A stretch of DNA of 39,951 nt, taken from Rickettsiales bacterium (GTDB lineage: Bacteria > Bacteroidota > Bacteroidia > Cytophagales > Cyclobacteriaceae). The stretch is from positions 29,133 to 69,083 of the forward strand of contig PBTY01000025.1 of assembly GCA_002729235.1 (NCBI GenBank), read 5' to 3'. The notes under the pieces are model-generated. The model did not search any database. It was not told where the DNA came from and was given only the letters and a program-made list of their open reading frames with translations. A program made the translations under genes and the position numbers. How positions within the stretch are numbered: the stretch's first letter is position 1; each line of letters starts with the position of its first letter. Shown one piece after another: positions 32,601-39,951 of this stretch.

Positions 32601-34182
32601 TTTGCTCTGGCTTTTCGGATAGATCTACCTGACCTGACGTGCTGATTTTACAGTTGGGATCACGGACATTCAATTGCCCATTAAAGAACTCAGAAGCTAG
32701 TTCTCCCTTAGCACTAATCGAATCATATTCATATCCCAAAATTTCTGAGTTTGTAAACGCCGCATCTAGATAGAGTTTGGCGGTCTTTGGATTCACACCA
32801 GATCCCCTGAGAGATCCGACCATGTTTAGCTTTCCAGCATACTTTGAAATATTTAATAACTCTCCTATATCAAACTCCTTTAACCTTAAATCACCAGAGT
32901 AATTCGCTGTTCTCCAACCTTCAGAAAACTTCAAGTTGACATCTGAACTCAATTCACCCAGGTCGGTTTTGAAATTCCCATTGGCTACAAAGTCTCGTAT
33001 AAACCCTAAAAAGTGTCCATTGAACCGTATGTCATCTAAATTCTCAAGTTTCGCAAGGCTTTGAACATCCAAAAAAACTTCAAAATCAGGCACATATAAC
33101 TCAGCATCACTAATACTCGCATTAATAAATGTCTCATAGATATTTGGAAGCCCCATAAAGTCTACACTCCCTTTGAGCATTGTTTTTTTACCAAATCTCA
33201 AAGACAGATCCCGAATGGACAAATTCGGAACCTTACCCTGTATACTTGCATCAGTATAGACATCTATGACTTCTCCAGGTATCTGAGCGAAGTATTGAAT
33301 ATCCCTGGTAGAAATTCTAGATTCTACTAAATTGACATCAAGGCTGATGCTATCAGTAAAATAGCTTAAGTCATCATATCCATTATATTTCAAATGAACT
33401 TTATCGGTGATATAAGAATTGGCAGTGGTCAACTCTAGCTTATCCATCTCCAATCCCATACTACTGATCCGGAATTGAGTACTCATTTCCACAACCTCTA
33501 GTCCAGTTGGCTGATCAAATGCCTGAAACGATTGAATAGTAGCCTCAATAGTATCGCTAACGACACGAAAATCCGCTATATCAGCAATAGGTATATCCAA
33601 TAAAAAATGAGCATAATCAAATAAACCTTCAGGAAGACTATCATTAAAATGATTATCGTATGAAAATTTAAAAGCATCCAGATGAATATCACCGATAGTC
33701 AGCTCCATGGGCTTTGTCGGAGCCAAAGAATCCTTTTTAGGCTTCAAATTATTGAGATCGTAAATAAATTCGACCAGATTCAACCCTAGAGAGTCTTGAT
33801 ATTTGATCATATGAAGCTCTGCATCCTCGAGCTCAATTCTATCAAAACTAATTTTAGTTCCTGTGATAAGCTGGGATAATTGATAATCAACCTTCACACT
33901 CGATGCACCTACCATCAGGTTTTCTTGATAATCGTATAGCTCCAGGTCTTTTATTTCCACAAAATCGAACCATTTGATCCGAATGTTTTTAAACTTTGCG
34001 GTTTGACGGGTGTTGGTATTGACAAAGGTTAATACCTTCTCCCCTATAAAATTTTGAAAGGCGGGTGTCTGAAGTAGAATTATCAGCACGAACAAGAAGA
34101 GAATAACAACCGTAATGGACCAAAAAATGATTTTTTTGATCCAGCCAAAAATGTTCTTAAACACGTTCTGCTGTCCCTTCAA
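29656..34182 (-). CDS. tamB: TamB-family translocation and assembly protein
   Basis: A 1508-residue bridging protein of the AsmA/TamB family, which spans from the inner to the outer membrane and moves lipids or assists outer-membrane protein assembly. It has one N-terminal membrane helix (WSITVVILFLFVLIILLQT) and a very long beta-rich middle. The C-terminal DUF490/TamB region includes IDFKIQLEDSQSSPTADVEKAV, QVFSLLILRKISP, VDVDLSS and FQLRLSYTFLDGRLRVSGG. No ATG precedes the membrane helix in frame; a TTG at 34182 or a GTG at 34164 must be the start. It diverges from tsaD with only 21 bp between. Confidence 0.9.
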   Translation of the reverse strand: MKGQQNVFKNIFGWIKKIIFWSITVVILFLFVLIILLQTPAFQNFIGEKVLTFVNTNTRQTAKFKNIRIKWFDFVEIKDLELYDYQENLMVGASSVKVDYQLSQLITGTKISFDRIELEDAELHMIKYQDSLGLNLVEFIYDLNNLKPKKDSLAPTKPMELTIGDIHLDAFKFSYDNHFNDSLPEGLFDYAHFLLDIPIADIADFRVVSDTIEATIQSFQAFDQPTGLEVVEMSTQFRISSMGLEMDKLELTTANSYITDKVHLKYNGYDDLSYFTDSISLDVNLVESRISTRDIQYFAQIPGEVIDVYTDASIQGKVPNLSIRDLSLRFGKKTMLKGSVDFMGLPNIYETFINASISDAELYVPDFEVFLDVQSLAKLENLDDIRFNGHFLGFIRDFVANGNFKTDLGELSSDVNLKFSEGWRTANYSGDLRLKEFDIGELLNISKYAGKLNMVGSLRGSGVNPKTAKLYLDAAFTNSEILGYEYDSISAKGELASEFFNGQLNVRDPNCKISTSGQVDLSEKPEQINALTRIQHVDFQKLGFFDDVLSLSGIIEADITGLNFDSLQGDLKIIDLNAYWKKDSIDLDSVYISSYKRGLDRRIQVELPDIEVDINGNFYFSQLVSDVRLLSREVSNYFDPNYSSADDIYRVEEEINKYSVDFEISYDDVTRYTNLFNLDAYFSPKGIIEGTYYQRRNATLSLFTEIDSINYEGVGYRNNTVDINFSKDLDSAGIIASAFINSAKQTWRKIPQTRNFSLEAVWFNNKINLNSSIEQPENNSSANINGELKIQKDQLVFNFTPSKMIIFGDQWFFNPFNKITLRENNHLYIDRLELYQNAESILLSGTYSDSANTDLSLNIKDFNLHNIGPLISYDLEGVLNSTVDLRRSVVGEPFVLDSELKLDDFTMNDFLIGTVKGKSQWDQEKKRLAIDYNVRREGVNTIDIDGFYSPEESDQLDINAKFNQASLQLANPFLASLFSNIGGYASGEVDISGSLTQPIVIGSTDVDDGTFKFDYLGTTYGFNGNIALDNKSIKFNGVRLVDRDQNRASFSGVIQHQFFKEFRTDLSLAVSNFQLLNTSAEENSLYYGTANATGDIDIVGPVDDLLIRAKATTNKGTKLYIPLSGASEEVTQKEYISFVDFSDTTQQIDVEEIVRNSISGVSLDFEVDVTPDAYVELIFDIRTGDIIRGRGNGNLNLALDTNGEFELFGDLTISEGAYNFTIPNFINKEFTIVPGSTISWYGDPYAGILNLSASYRQLASPLDYFQSAGEEDQTVKQKYPVLVVVNLTGDMLSPNIDFKIQLEDSQSSPTADVEKAVSEINSNEQELKRQVFSLLILRKISPQTGFDLGAGAVQGSLSEFFSNQFSYFISQVDENLEVDVDLSSLDQNAFNTFQLRLSYTFLDGRLRVSGGGGLPQEGEDASTSSYIGDWSIRYLLTADGHLRVKAFSQTEQLASAFIRETGVSFQYLKSFNDFRDLVTKSREASIATKPKDVSKEIEANRSQKPPDN

Positions 34183-34203
34183 TTCCCAAAATATTTTTAT
34201 CCA

Positions 34204-35214
34204 ATGAGCACAATCATCTTAGGTATTGAGTCATCGTGTGATGAAACTGCCGCTGCAGTTTGCAAAGATGGACAAATAATCAATAATATTATTGCAACTC
34301 AATCCATACATGAAAGTTATGGAGGGGTGGTCCCAGAACTTGCTTCACGTGCTCATCAAAAGAATATCATCCCAGTTATTAACGAAGCATTAGAGATGGC
34401 CGATATATCTATGAGCCAAATAAATGCCATTGCCTATACCCAGGGCCCTGGACTACTGGGTGCACTTTTGGTAGGTAGTTCTTTTGCTAAGGCAGCAGCG
34501 CTTGCGTTAGGAGTACCATTGATACCGGTCAACCATATGCAAGCACACGTTTTAGCTCATTTTATAGAAGACCCTAAACCGGAGTTTCCATTTCTGTGTC
34601 TCACCGTGAGCGGAGGTCATACTCAAATCGTAAAAGTATCCAGCTATCTCGATATGGAAATAATTGGACAAACAAAAGACGATGCAGTTGGAGAAGCTTT
34701 TGACAAATGCGCCAAGTTACTGGGTGTTGGATACCCAGGAGGCCCTAAAATTGATAAGTTAGCCCAGAGTGGAAATCCAGAAAAATTCACTTTCCCGCAG
34801 AGTGACATTCCAGATTTGGACTATTCTTTCTCTGGAATTAAGACGGCATTCATGTATTTCCTTAGGGATGAGCAAAAGAAAAATGAGAATTTCATAGATG
34901 AAAACATCAACGATCTGGCTGCCAGTTTGCAGTTCACCCTTATAGATATGCTCTTTAAGAAGTTAAAAAAAGCAGCTAAAAGAGAGAAAATTAAAAACAT
35001 AGCCATAGCAGGAGGTGTTTCAGCAAACAGTGGGTTAAGAAATCATTTACAGAGCGAGGCAAAGAAATATGGATGGAACGTTTTTATTCCCAAATTTGAA
35101 TACTGCACAGACAATGCGGCAATGATTGCCACTACTGGTTACTTGCAATATCTGGAAGGAAAAGAAGGGTCATTAAGAGACAGTCCCCTCCCAAGAATGT
35201 CATTTTCCTCTTAA
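34204..35214 (+). CDS. tsaD: tRNA N6-adenosine threonylcarbamoyltransferase
   Basis: A 336-residue Kae1/YgjD enzyme that places the threonylcarbamoyl group on A37 of ANN-decoding tRNAs, acting with TsaB and TsaE. It begins STIILGIESSCDETAAAV. The metal ligands lie in VNHMQAHVLAH, and the substrate/nucleotide sites in FLCLTVSGGHTQIV, GEAFDKCAKLLGVGYPGGP, and YCTDNAAMIA near the C terminus. The length is normal for the family. The 21-bp gap to tamB means its promoter must lie inside the tamB gene or be very short. Confidence 0.97.
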   Translation: MSTIILGIESSCDETAAAVCKDGQIINNIIATQSIHESYGGVVPELASRAHQKNIIPVINEALEMADISMSQINAIAYTQGPGLLGALLVGSSFAKAAALALGVPLIPVNHMQAHVLAHFIEDPKPEFPFLCLTVSGGHTQIVKVSSYLDMEIIGQTKDDAVGEAFDKCAKLLGVGYPGGPKIDKLAQSGNPEKFTFPQSDIPDLDYSFSGIKTAFMYFLRDEQKKNENFIDENINDLAASLQFTLIDMLFKKLKKAAKREKIKNIAIAGGVSANSGLRNHLQSEAKKYGWNVFIPKFEYCTDNAAMIATTGYLQYLEGKEGSLRDSPLPRMSFSS

Positions 35215-35266
35215 AACTTCGATTCTACATCCATCTTCATTATTTTTAAATTGATCTATTTATAGA

Positions 35267-35734
35267 ATGGCTAAAGAGCAATCAAGATTTTCCAACAATA
35301 TATCGATCAGAAACCGAAAGGCGAGTTATGAATATGAGTTCATAGATACCTATGAGGCAGGTATTGTATTGAAAGGAACTGAAATCAAATCACTAAGAGA
35401 AGGTAAAGCATCTGTCTCTGAAGCTTACTGCTTCATTGACAAAGGTGAGCTATTCATAAAAGGAATGAATATTTCGCCATACACTAACAGCTCTTTTGAA
35501 AGCCATCAGATCGATCGTCAACGCAAACTTCTCGTCAAAAAGAAGGAGTTAGAAAAAATTCAAAGCAAAATTGAAGAGAAAGGCCTAACAATTGTCCCGA
35601 CAAAAATCTATATCAACAAAAGGGGTTTTGCTAAGCTTGAGATTGCCGTAGCTCGTGGAAAAAAATTATTTGACAAACGAGATAGTATTAAAAAGAAAGA
35701 TCAGGATAGAGAATTGAAACGAATGAGCATCTAA
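35267..35734 (+). CDS. smpB: SsrA-binding protein SmpB
   Basis: A 155-residue partner of tmRNA in rescuing stalled ribosomes. It has NRKASYEYEFIDTYEAGIVLKGTEIKSLREGKASV, the core OB fold, and the basic C-terminal tail GKKLFDKRDSIKKKDQDRELKR. It follows tsaD by 52 bp and ends one base before the HNH gene start. Confidence 0.96.
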   Translation: MAKEQSRFSNNISIRNRKASYEYEFIDTYEAGIVLKGTEIKSLREGKASVSEAYCFIDKGELFIKGMNISPYTNSSFESHQIDRQRKLLVKKKELEKIQSKIEEKGLTIVPTKIYINKRGFAKLEIAVARGKKLFDKRDSIKKKDQDRELKRMSI

Positions 35735-35735
35735 T

Positions 35736-36236
35736 ATGTCAGTACTGGTACTAAATGCAGACTACACTCCACTTTCAGTATGTACCACTGAACGAGCCTT
35801 TCTGCTGATGTACCTTGACAAAGCCGATATCATCAGTGCAGCTCAAGACAGAATGCTTAGAACTGTACAAAAATCCTTCCCTTTTCCTAGTGTCATAAAA
35901 ATCAAGCAATACATCCAGGTCCCTTATAAGGGTGTAGTTCTAACACGTCATAATATTTTCAAACGAGACAATCACTCATGCCAGTATTGTGGAAGCAGTA
36001 AGGATCTAACCCTGGATCATCTTATTCCTAAATCTAAAGGAGGCAAATCATCCTGGACCAACCTTGTGACAGCATGTAAACGCTGCAATTCCTACAAAGG
36101 AGACTTTGCCCCAGAAGATGTGGGCCTAACATTGAAAAACAAACCAATACGGCCCTCATATGTTATGTTCTTAAGAATATCCAAATCTCTTAACGAAGAT
36201 TGGAGACCTTATTTAGAACATAAAGCAAGTGCATAG
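35736..36236 (+). CDS. HNH endonuclease family protein
   Basis: A 166-residue protein. The N-terminal part, MSVLVLNADYTPLSVCTTERAFLLMYLDKADI, is typical of the cellular HNH family found in many bacteria. The catalytic region has two zinc CxxC pairs and the HNH core (CQYCG...LTLDHLIPKSKGG...WTNLVTACKRCN). It starts one base after the smpB stop and its TAG overlaps the GTG of the next gene (TAGTG). The biological substrate is unknown; a DNA-repair or defence role is possible. Chromosomal members next to housekeeping genes are common. Confidence 0.88.
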   Translation: MSVLVLNADYTPLSVCTTERAFLLMYLDKADIISAAQDRMLRTVQKSFPFPSVIKIKQYIQVPYKGVVLTRHNIFKRDNHSCQYCGSSKDLTLDHLIPKSKGGKSSWTNLVTACKRCNSYKGDFAPEDVGLTLKNKPIRPSYVMFLRISKSLNEDWRPYLEHKASA

Positions 36237-37606
36237 TGGCAGATTTTCAAACGATTAATCCAGCAACAGGTAAACCCATTCAGAAATACAGTTATCAATC
36301 CGTTCCAGAACTAGAAAAATCAATTGATAACACGCAAAAAGCCTGGATAAATTGGAAAAATTCCGATTTCGCAGAAAGAGCCAAACTCCTAAAAGATCTG
36401 GCTCAAATTCTTAGAGAACAAAAGGAAACTTTGGGCAAACTAATCACCACTGAAATGGGGAAACCTCTTTCACAGGCAGTTGCAGAAGTAGAGAAATGTG
36501 CCTGGGTATGTGAATACTATGCAGAAAATGGAGCGGATTTTCTTAAAAACGACCCTATTGAAACAGATGCCACCAAATCATTTATCACCTACCAACCCCT
36601 GGGAATTGTACTAGCCATTATGCCCTGGAATTTCCCTTTTTGGCAAGTATTTAGATTTGCAGCCCCTGGATTAATGGCTGGGAATGCTGCTTTACTGAAG
36701 CACTCTCCGAATACAACAGAATGTGCCCTAAAGATTCAAGAGCTGTTTGAACAAGCTGGATTTCCGCAGCATTTATTCAGCACAATCCTGGCAGATGTGA
36801 CGGATATGGAGAGCATCATTGCCAATGATTATGTAAAAGCTGTTACCCTGACAGGCTCTACCAAAGCCGGCAAGTCTGTAGCAAGTCTCGCAGGTAAATA
36901 CTTAAAGAAAACAGTCTTAGAACTAGGTGGAAGTGACCCCTATATCATTTTGGATGATGCTGATCTAGATCTTGCAGCTAATAAATGTGTAGATGGACGA
37001 CTACTCAATACTGGACAGAGCTGTATCGCTGCCAAACGCTTTATTGTGACACAAAAGAACGCTGAAGCATTCACAGAAAAGGTTCTCTCTTTGATGACTC
37101 AAAAGGATTTTGGAGACCCGATGAGTGATGATTATTCACTAGGCACTATGGCAAGAAGTGACTTAAGAGACCAATTACATCAACAAGTCACAGAAAGCAT
37201 ATCAAAAGGAGCCAATTGCCTAATAGGAGGAATTTTACCAGACACTGATGGATTCTATTACCCAGCCACATTACTATCCAATGTAAAACAGGGAATGCCT
37301 GCCTATAACGAAGAGCTGTTTGGACCTGTAGCGAGTATTCTTATAGCCAAAGACGAAGAAGAAGCTCTCAAAATTGCCAACGATACTTCATATGGTCTCG
37401 GTGGAGCTATATTTACACGTGATTTAGACAAAGCAGAACATTTGGCCAGCACATATCTAGACGCCGGATGCGTATTTGTAAATGACTTTGTCAAATCAGA
37501 TCCTCGTCTTCCCTTTGGAGGCATCAAACAGAGCGGATACGGCCGAGAATTATCACCTTTAGGAATCAAGGAGTTTGTCAATAGTAAAACAGTGTATCTC
37601 GCTTAA
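36236..37606 (+). CDS. Succinate-semialdehyde-type aldehyde dehydrogenase
   Basis: A 456-residue NAD(P)-dependent dehydrogenase of the SSADH/Sad type. It has MPWNFPFWQVFRFAAPGLMAGNA, the Rossmann GSTKAGKSV, catalytic Glu in LELGGSDP and catalytic Cys in NTGQSCIAAKR. The length is a little short of the usual ~480 and matches the Sad/YneI subgroup, which oxidises succinate semialdehyde to succinate. The GTG start overlaps the upstream stop (TAGTG), so it may be translated with the HNH gene. No gabT or other pathway gene is seen in the window. Confidence 0.9.
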   Translation: MADFQTINPATGKPIQKYSYQSVPELEKSIDNTQKAWINWKNSDFAERAKLLKDLAQILREQKETLGKLITTEMGKPLSQAVAEVEKCAWVCEYYAENGADFLKNDPIETDATKSFITYQPLGIVLAIMPWNFPFWQVFRFAAPGLMAGNAALLKHSPNTTECALKIQELFEQAGFPQHLFSTILADVTDMESIIANDYVKAVTLTGSTKAGKSVASLAGKYLKKTVLELGGSDPYIILDDADLDLAANKCVDGRLLNTGQSCIAAKRFIVTQKNAEAFTEKVLSLMTQKDFGDPMSDDYSLGTMARSDLRDQLHQQVTESISKGANCLIGGILPDTDGFYYPATLLSNVKQGMPAYNEELFGPVASILIAKDEEEALKIANDTSYGLGGAIFTRDLDKAEHLASTYLDAGCVFVNDFVKSDPRLPFGGIKQSGYGRELSPLGIKEFVNSKTVYLA

Positions 37607-37662
37607 AATAAAACAATATAGCCTCGTATCTATTGATTATGTAGAACCAAACATTAATAGTT

Positions 37663-38031
37663 ATGCAAATCAATAAAGGAGAATACCTTTTTATATACAA
37701 CAGTAATATGATCCAAGATAAGACTGCCAAAGGTTATATCTTATCAATTGATCATGTAAAAATAAACGAAAGGGATGTTCACAAAGATCACCTTACTCCG
37801 AAACAAGTAGTCGAAATAGCTCAATATCTTAATATTCCCATAAAAGAACTTTTCAAGAAATCTGCCGTTTCTGCTTATGAGCAGTATGCTGATGACGATC
37901 TCATACAAATACTTTCTTTTGATCCTTCTAAAATGAAGACTCCAATCATTCTTTCATCGGAGCATTCATTTATTGTAGGGTCATCCTATGAATTAATAAA
38001 AGAAGAACTGAGCATTCATGAAACGACTTAA
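37663..38031 (+). CDS. ArsC/Spx-family-like protein lacking cysteines
   Basis: A 122-residue thioredoxin-fold protein similar in layout to the arsenate-reductase-like (ArsC/Spx) family: an opening YLFIYNSNMIQDKTAKGY strand-helix, the LTPKQVVEIAQYLNIPIKELFKKS helices, then DDDLIQILSFDPSKMKTPIILS. The opening loop has Asn-Met where the CxxC or CxxS would be, and the whole protein has no cysteine, so arsenate reduction is ruled out. Cys-less relatives are known in Bacteroidota, without a defined function. The stop overlaps the next gene by 14 bp. Confidence 0.6.
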   Translation: MQINKGEYLFIYNSNMIQDKTAKGYILSIDHVKINERDVHKDHLTPKQVVEIAQYLNIPIKELFKKSAVSAYEQYADDDLIQILSFDPSKMKTPIILSSEHSFIVGSSYELIKEELSIHETT

Positions 38032-38389
38032 TTTTTTTCTTCTAATTGTATCCATTATGGTATTCACTCAATGTAGTTCCGAATCTAAATCGGAAGATCT
38101 GGCAGAAAAACTCGAAGAGAAACAGGAAATACTTGAGAAAAAAATTGAAAAATTAAAGGAGCAATCATCTGACCTCAGCGGAGACGCTAAGCGTCAGGTG
38201 AAAGAAGCAATTACTGAAATTGATAAAGAAAGAGACAAAATTAAAAGACTTATCAGGAAGGTAAGAAAGTCCTCCGAAAAAGAGTTGGAGGGGTTAAAGG
38301 AGGAAATAGAAGAAGGTTTCACTGATTCTTCAAAAGCAATTGAAAAATGGCTTGATAAGGCCTCCAAAGAATTAAAAGAGATGAAATAA
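38018..38389 (+). CDS. Small coiled-coil lipoprotein
   Basis: A 123-residue exported protein. MKRLNFFLLIVSIMVFTQCSSES has a lipobox-like FTQC, and the rest is an almost continuous charged coiled coil (about 28-120) rich in Glu and Lys. It starts 14 bp inside the ArsC-like gene and is followed by a strong terminator. The function is unknown; the form suits a periplasmic spacer or a stress-related lipoprotein. Confidence 0.75.
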   Translation: MKRLNFFLLIVSIMVFTQCSSESKSEDLAEKLEEKQEILEKKIEKLKEQSSDLSGDAKRQVKEAITEIDKERDKIKRLIRKVRKSSEKELEGLKEEIEEGFTDSSKAIEKWLDKASKELKEMK

Positions 38390-38420
38390 AAAAGGCTTGT
38401 CAAATGACAAGCCTTTTCTT
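38388..38420. terminator. Strong bidirectional terminator
   Basis: A perfect stem of AAAAGGCTTGTCA (38390-38402) with TGACAAGCCTTTT (38405-38417), and T-tracts on both strands. It separates the convergent coiled-coil lipoprotein gene and exbD2. Confidence 0.92.
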
Positions 38421-38439
38421 TATATCGATTATGATCGCA

Positions 38440-38901
38440 TTATTCATCTCCTCTCTTAATGGAGCTGTATAGTACTTTCAATGCATTCGCTTCTCTTAGC
38501 TCCTGCTGTACGTCAGATACAATACCCATCTTCACTCCTACATCCACTTTCATAGACATAGTGATCTTATCTCTCTCAGCCTCAGACAACTTATCCTTCT
38601 CCTGGTTCACGAACAATATCACATCATCGATATCTACGAAGTTGTCATTTGTTTGAACCTTTGGTTCATCACCAAATAGAGAAACGTTTTTAGGCTCTCC
38701 GATGTATATATAACTTACCAAAGACTTTCTTTCAATTTTAGTTAACTGAGTAGCTCTTGGAAGCTGCTGCTTTACCAGGATATCAGTTTCTCTCATTACT
38801 GTTGTCACCATAAAGAAGAACAACAACATGAAAATAATATCTGGCAATGCTGCAGTAGGTATATCCTGTTGTGTATTAGAACTCTTTTTAAATTTCGACA
38901 T
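38440..38901 (-). CDS. exbD: ExbD/TolR-family protein 2
   Basis: A 153-residue component of the proton-driven energy-transducing complex for TonB-dependent outer-membrane transport. It has one N-terminal membrane helix carrying the protonated Asp (LPDIIFMLLFFFMVTTVM) and a periplasmic domain with a KVDVGVKMGIVSDVQQELR strand-helix end. It follows exbD1 by 11 bp. Tandem ExbD genes are usual in Bacteroidota. Confidence 0.92.
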   Translation of the reverse strand: MSKFKKSSNTQQDIPTAALPDIIFMLLFFFMVTTVMRETDILVKQQLPRATQLTKIERKSLVSYIYIGEPKNVSLFGDEPKVQTNDNFVDIDDVILFVNQEKDKLSEAERDKITMSMKVDVGVKMGIVSDVQQELREANALKVLYSSIKRGDE

Positions 38902-38912
38902 AATGTTATGTT

Positions 38913-39545
38913 TTAATCTGGTTCTGCAATTGAAATAGCTCTCGGTATACCCTGACGTGCTTTTTCATACATGTCATTCTGGATATCGTCTTCCCTATCC
39001 AGGGCAAGCCATTCCTCCACACTAATTCCTACTCTCTCAGCATACACTTCATTGTAAGCTGCATTAATTGCATCAAGAACTTGAATAAACAATTCGTAAC
39101 TCGTACCTCGTGCAGCTTTAAATGAAACCACACATTCGGTAGGGTCATCGGAAGAGTCCTTTCGCTTCCCGAATTGATTAATCTTGGCTTTCATGGTAGA
39201 AGGTAAACTATTATATATCTGAATACCTTCATCTCCAGGAGACCCAAAGTTCAAGATGAATTCTTTAACGTCATCTTTTAATTGATCCATTCCTGCTCTG
39301 TACGGCTCATCCTCTATAAGCAACTGATCTCCAGAGTTAGCAAGAATTTTAAAGATATTCTTATCATTCTTGTTTACTTCTGGTGGTGGCTCATTTGGAT
39401 CCGGTTTAGGAGGAAGTCGCATTGCGATCCCTTTGTCATTTGCTATCGTTGTTGTAACCAAGAAGAAAATAAGCAAAAGGAACGCAATGTCCGCCATTGA
39501 TCCTGAGCTTACCTCAGGTGGCTGTCTGTTCTTATTTCTTGGCAT
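38913..39545 (-). CDS. exbD: ExbD/TolR-family protein 1
   Basis: A 210-residue ExbD with the membrane helix MADIAFLLLIFFLVTTTI and a proline-rich stretch (RLPPKPDPNEPPPEV) just after it. It is longer than ExbD2 because of an insertion in the periplasmic domain (about 100-150) and a charged C-terminal extension. Its ATG overlaps the stop of the 103-residue gene (TTAATG-type, one-base overlap). Confidence 0.92.
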   Translation of the reverse strand: MPRNKNRQPPEVSSGSMADIAFLLLIFFLVTTTIANDKGIAMRLPPKPDPNEPPPEVNKNDKNIFKILANSGDQLLIEDEPYRAGMDQLKDDVKEFILNFGSPGDEGIQIYNSLPSTMKAKINQFGKRKDSSDDPTECVVSFKAARGTSYELFIQVLDAINAAYNEVYAERVGISVEEWLALDREDDIQNDMYEKARQGIPRAISIAEPD

Positions 39546-39856
39546 TATTTAATCAGTTTAGCAATTTCTGTATATACGATTCCGATCAAAGCGATGAAGA
39601 AGAAAATGTACATCGCTATAAGTCCTGCTCCAGAAAGCTTAGCTGTACCTTCAGTAACGTCGATTGCATTGGTTGAAGAATCAGCTATACCATAGCTTAC
39701 TAAAAACACAACTAGAATAACACCTAAACCAATTCCTGACTTCACCAAGGATTGTGGGTCACCAAATGATTGTGCCAACGGAATAACAATAGCTGCAATC
39801 GCACAAAGAACGATTAACAAATAGCTAGCATATAATCCTACGTCTATAATATCCAT
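39545..39856 (-). CDS. Small membrane protein of the ExbB/ExbD operon
   Basis: A 103-residue protein with three predicted membrane helices (about 8-28, 42-60 and 77-97). It starts MDIIDVGLYASYLLIVLCAIAAIVIPLAQ. Not recognised beyond its position between exbB and exbD, which recurs in Bacteroidota. It may be a structural accessory of the ExbB-ExbD channel (inference from linkage only). Confidence 0.8.
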   Translation of the reverse strand: MDIIDVGLYASYLLIVLCAIAAIVIPLAQSFGDPQSLVKSGIGLGVILVVFLVSYGIADSSTNAIDVTEGTAKLSGAGLIAMYIFFFIALIGIVYTEIAKLIK

Positions 39857-39878
39857 ATGTCAGTTAGTTTAAGGTAAA

Positions 39879-39951
39879 TTATTTAGAAAGGTTGTGCTTA
39901 ACTAGCATATCAACAAGAGAGATAGAAGCATCTTCCATGCTGTTTACTAGT
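39879..39951 (-). CDS. exbB: MotA/TolQ/ExbB-family proton channel, C-terminal end only
   Basis: Only the last 23 residues are in the window (LVNSMEDASISLVDMLVKHNLSK then TAA). They are too few for proof of family. The operon position, directly before the ExbD genes, makes ExbB/TolQ the likely identity. The 22-bp gap to the next ATG fits an operon. Confidence 0.65.
   Translation of the reverse strand, partial: LVNSMEDASISLVDMLVKHNLSK

Overview
The window reads as a chromosomal segment of a free-living Bacteroidota, most likely a marine member of the Cytophagales. Supporting signs are a type IX secretion (T9SS) C-terminal sorting domain, -7 boxes of the TAnnTTTG type, an alpha/beta-fused branched-chain 2-oxoacid dehydrogenase E1, a divergent TamB/TsaD pair, an ExbB-small membrane protein-ExbD-ExbD gene order, and few Shine-Dalgarno sites. 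No tRNA, rRNA, CRISPR array, transposase or integrase was seen. The species assignment is an inference.

Left region (1-2955, minus strand): a tight three-gene operon of a C39-like cysteine peptidase, a RimK-type ATP-grasp ligase with an N-terminal RLAN-like region, and a GCS2-family carboxylate-amine ligase cut by the window edge. Together they look like a peptide/amide-bond tailoring pathway of unknown product. Accessory island (about 2981-5970, plus strand): four small loci in the order hypothetical, toxin-antitoxin (TA), hypothetical, TA. They are separated by three copies of a 48-bp hairpin element. Two further repeat families each mark one kind of locus: R1 precedes the hypothetical genes and R2 precedes the TA pairs. 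R2 carries the whole upstream region plus the first seven antitoxin codons. This is the most unusual structure in the window.

Region 6080-17044 (minus strand): a 2611-residue secreted protein made of three BspA-like (DUF285) repeat blocks, 14 DUF5018-like beta domains and a T9SS sorting domain, and beside it a TPR-LytS-type histidine kinase with its LytTR response regulator. Region 17199-25067 is mainly metabolic: NDH-2, a UMF1-type MFS transporter with an overlapping HsdR-N nuclease-like gene, alanine dehydrogenase, the fused E1, and a lipoprotein. Region 25112-28285 holds a LuxE-like acyl-protein synthetase, a tiny lipoprotein with a textbook Bacteroidota promoter, an NtrC-like regulator with an altered GAFTGA loop and no DNA-binding domain, RNase P RNA, and a small conserved-looking protein.

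Right region (28324-39951): photolyase and TamB on the minus strand, diverging from tsaD, smpB, an HNH nuclease gene, and a succinate-semialdehyde-type dehydrogenase on the plus strand. A Cys-less ArsC/Spx-like protein and a coiled-coil lipoprotein follow. The window ends in an ExbB/ExbD energy-transducing operon on the minus strand. Most of the window is compact housekeeping DNA; only 2981-5970 looks like recently assembled accessory material.
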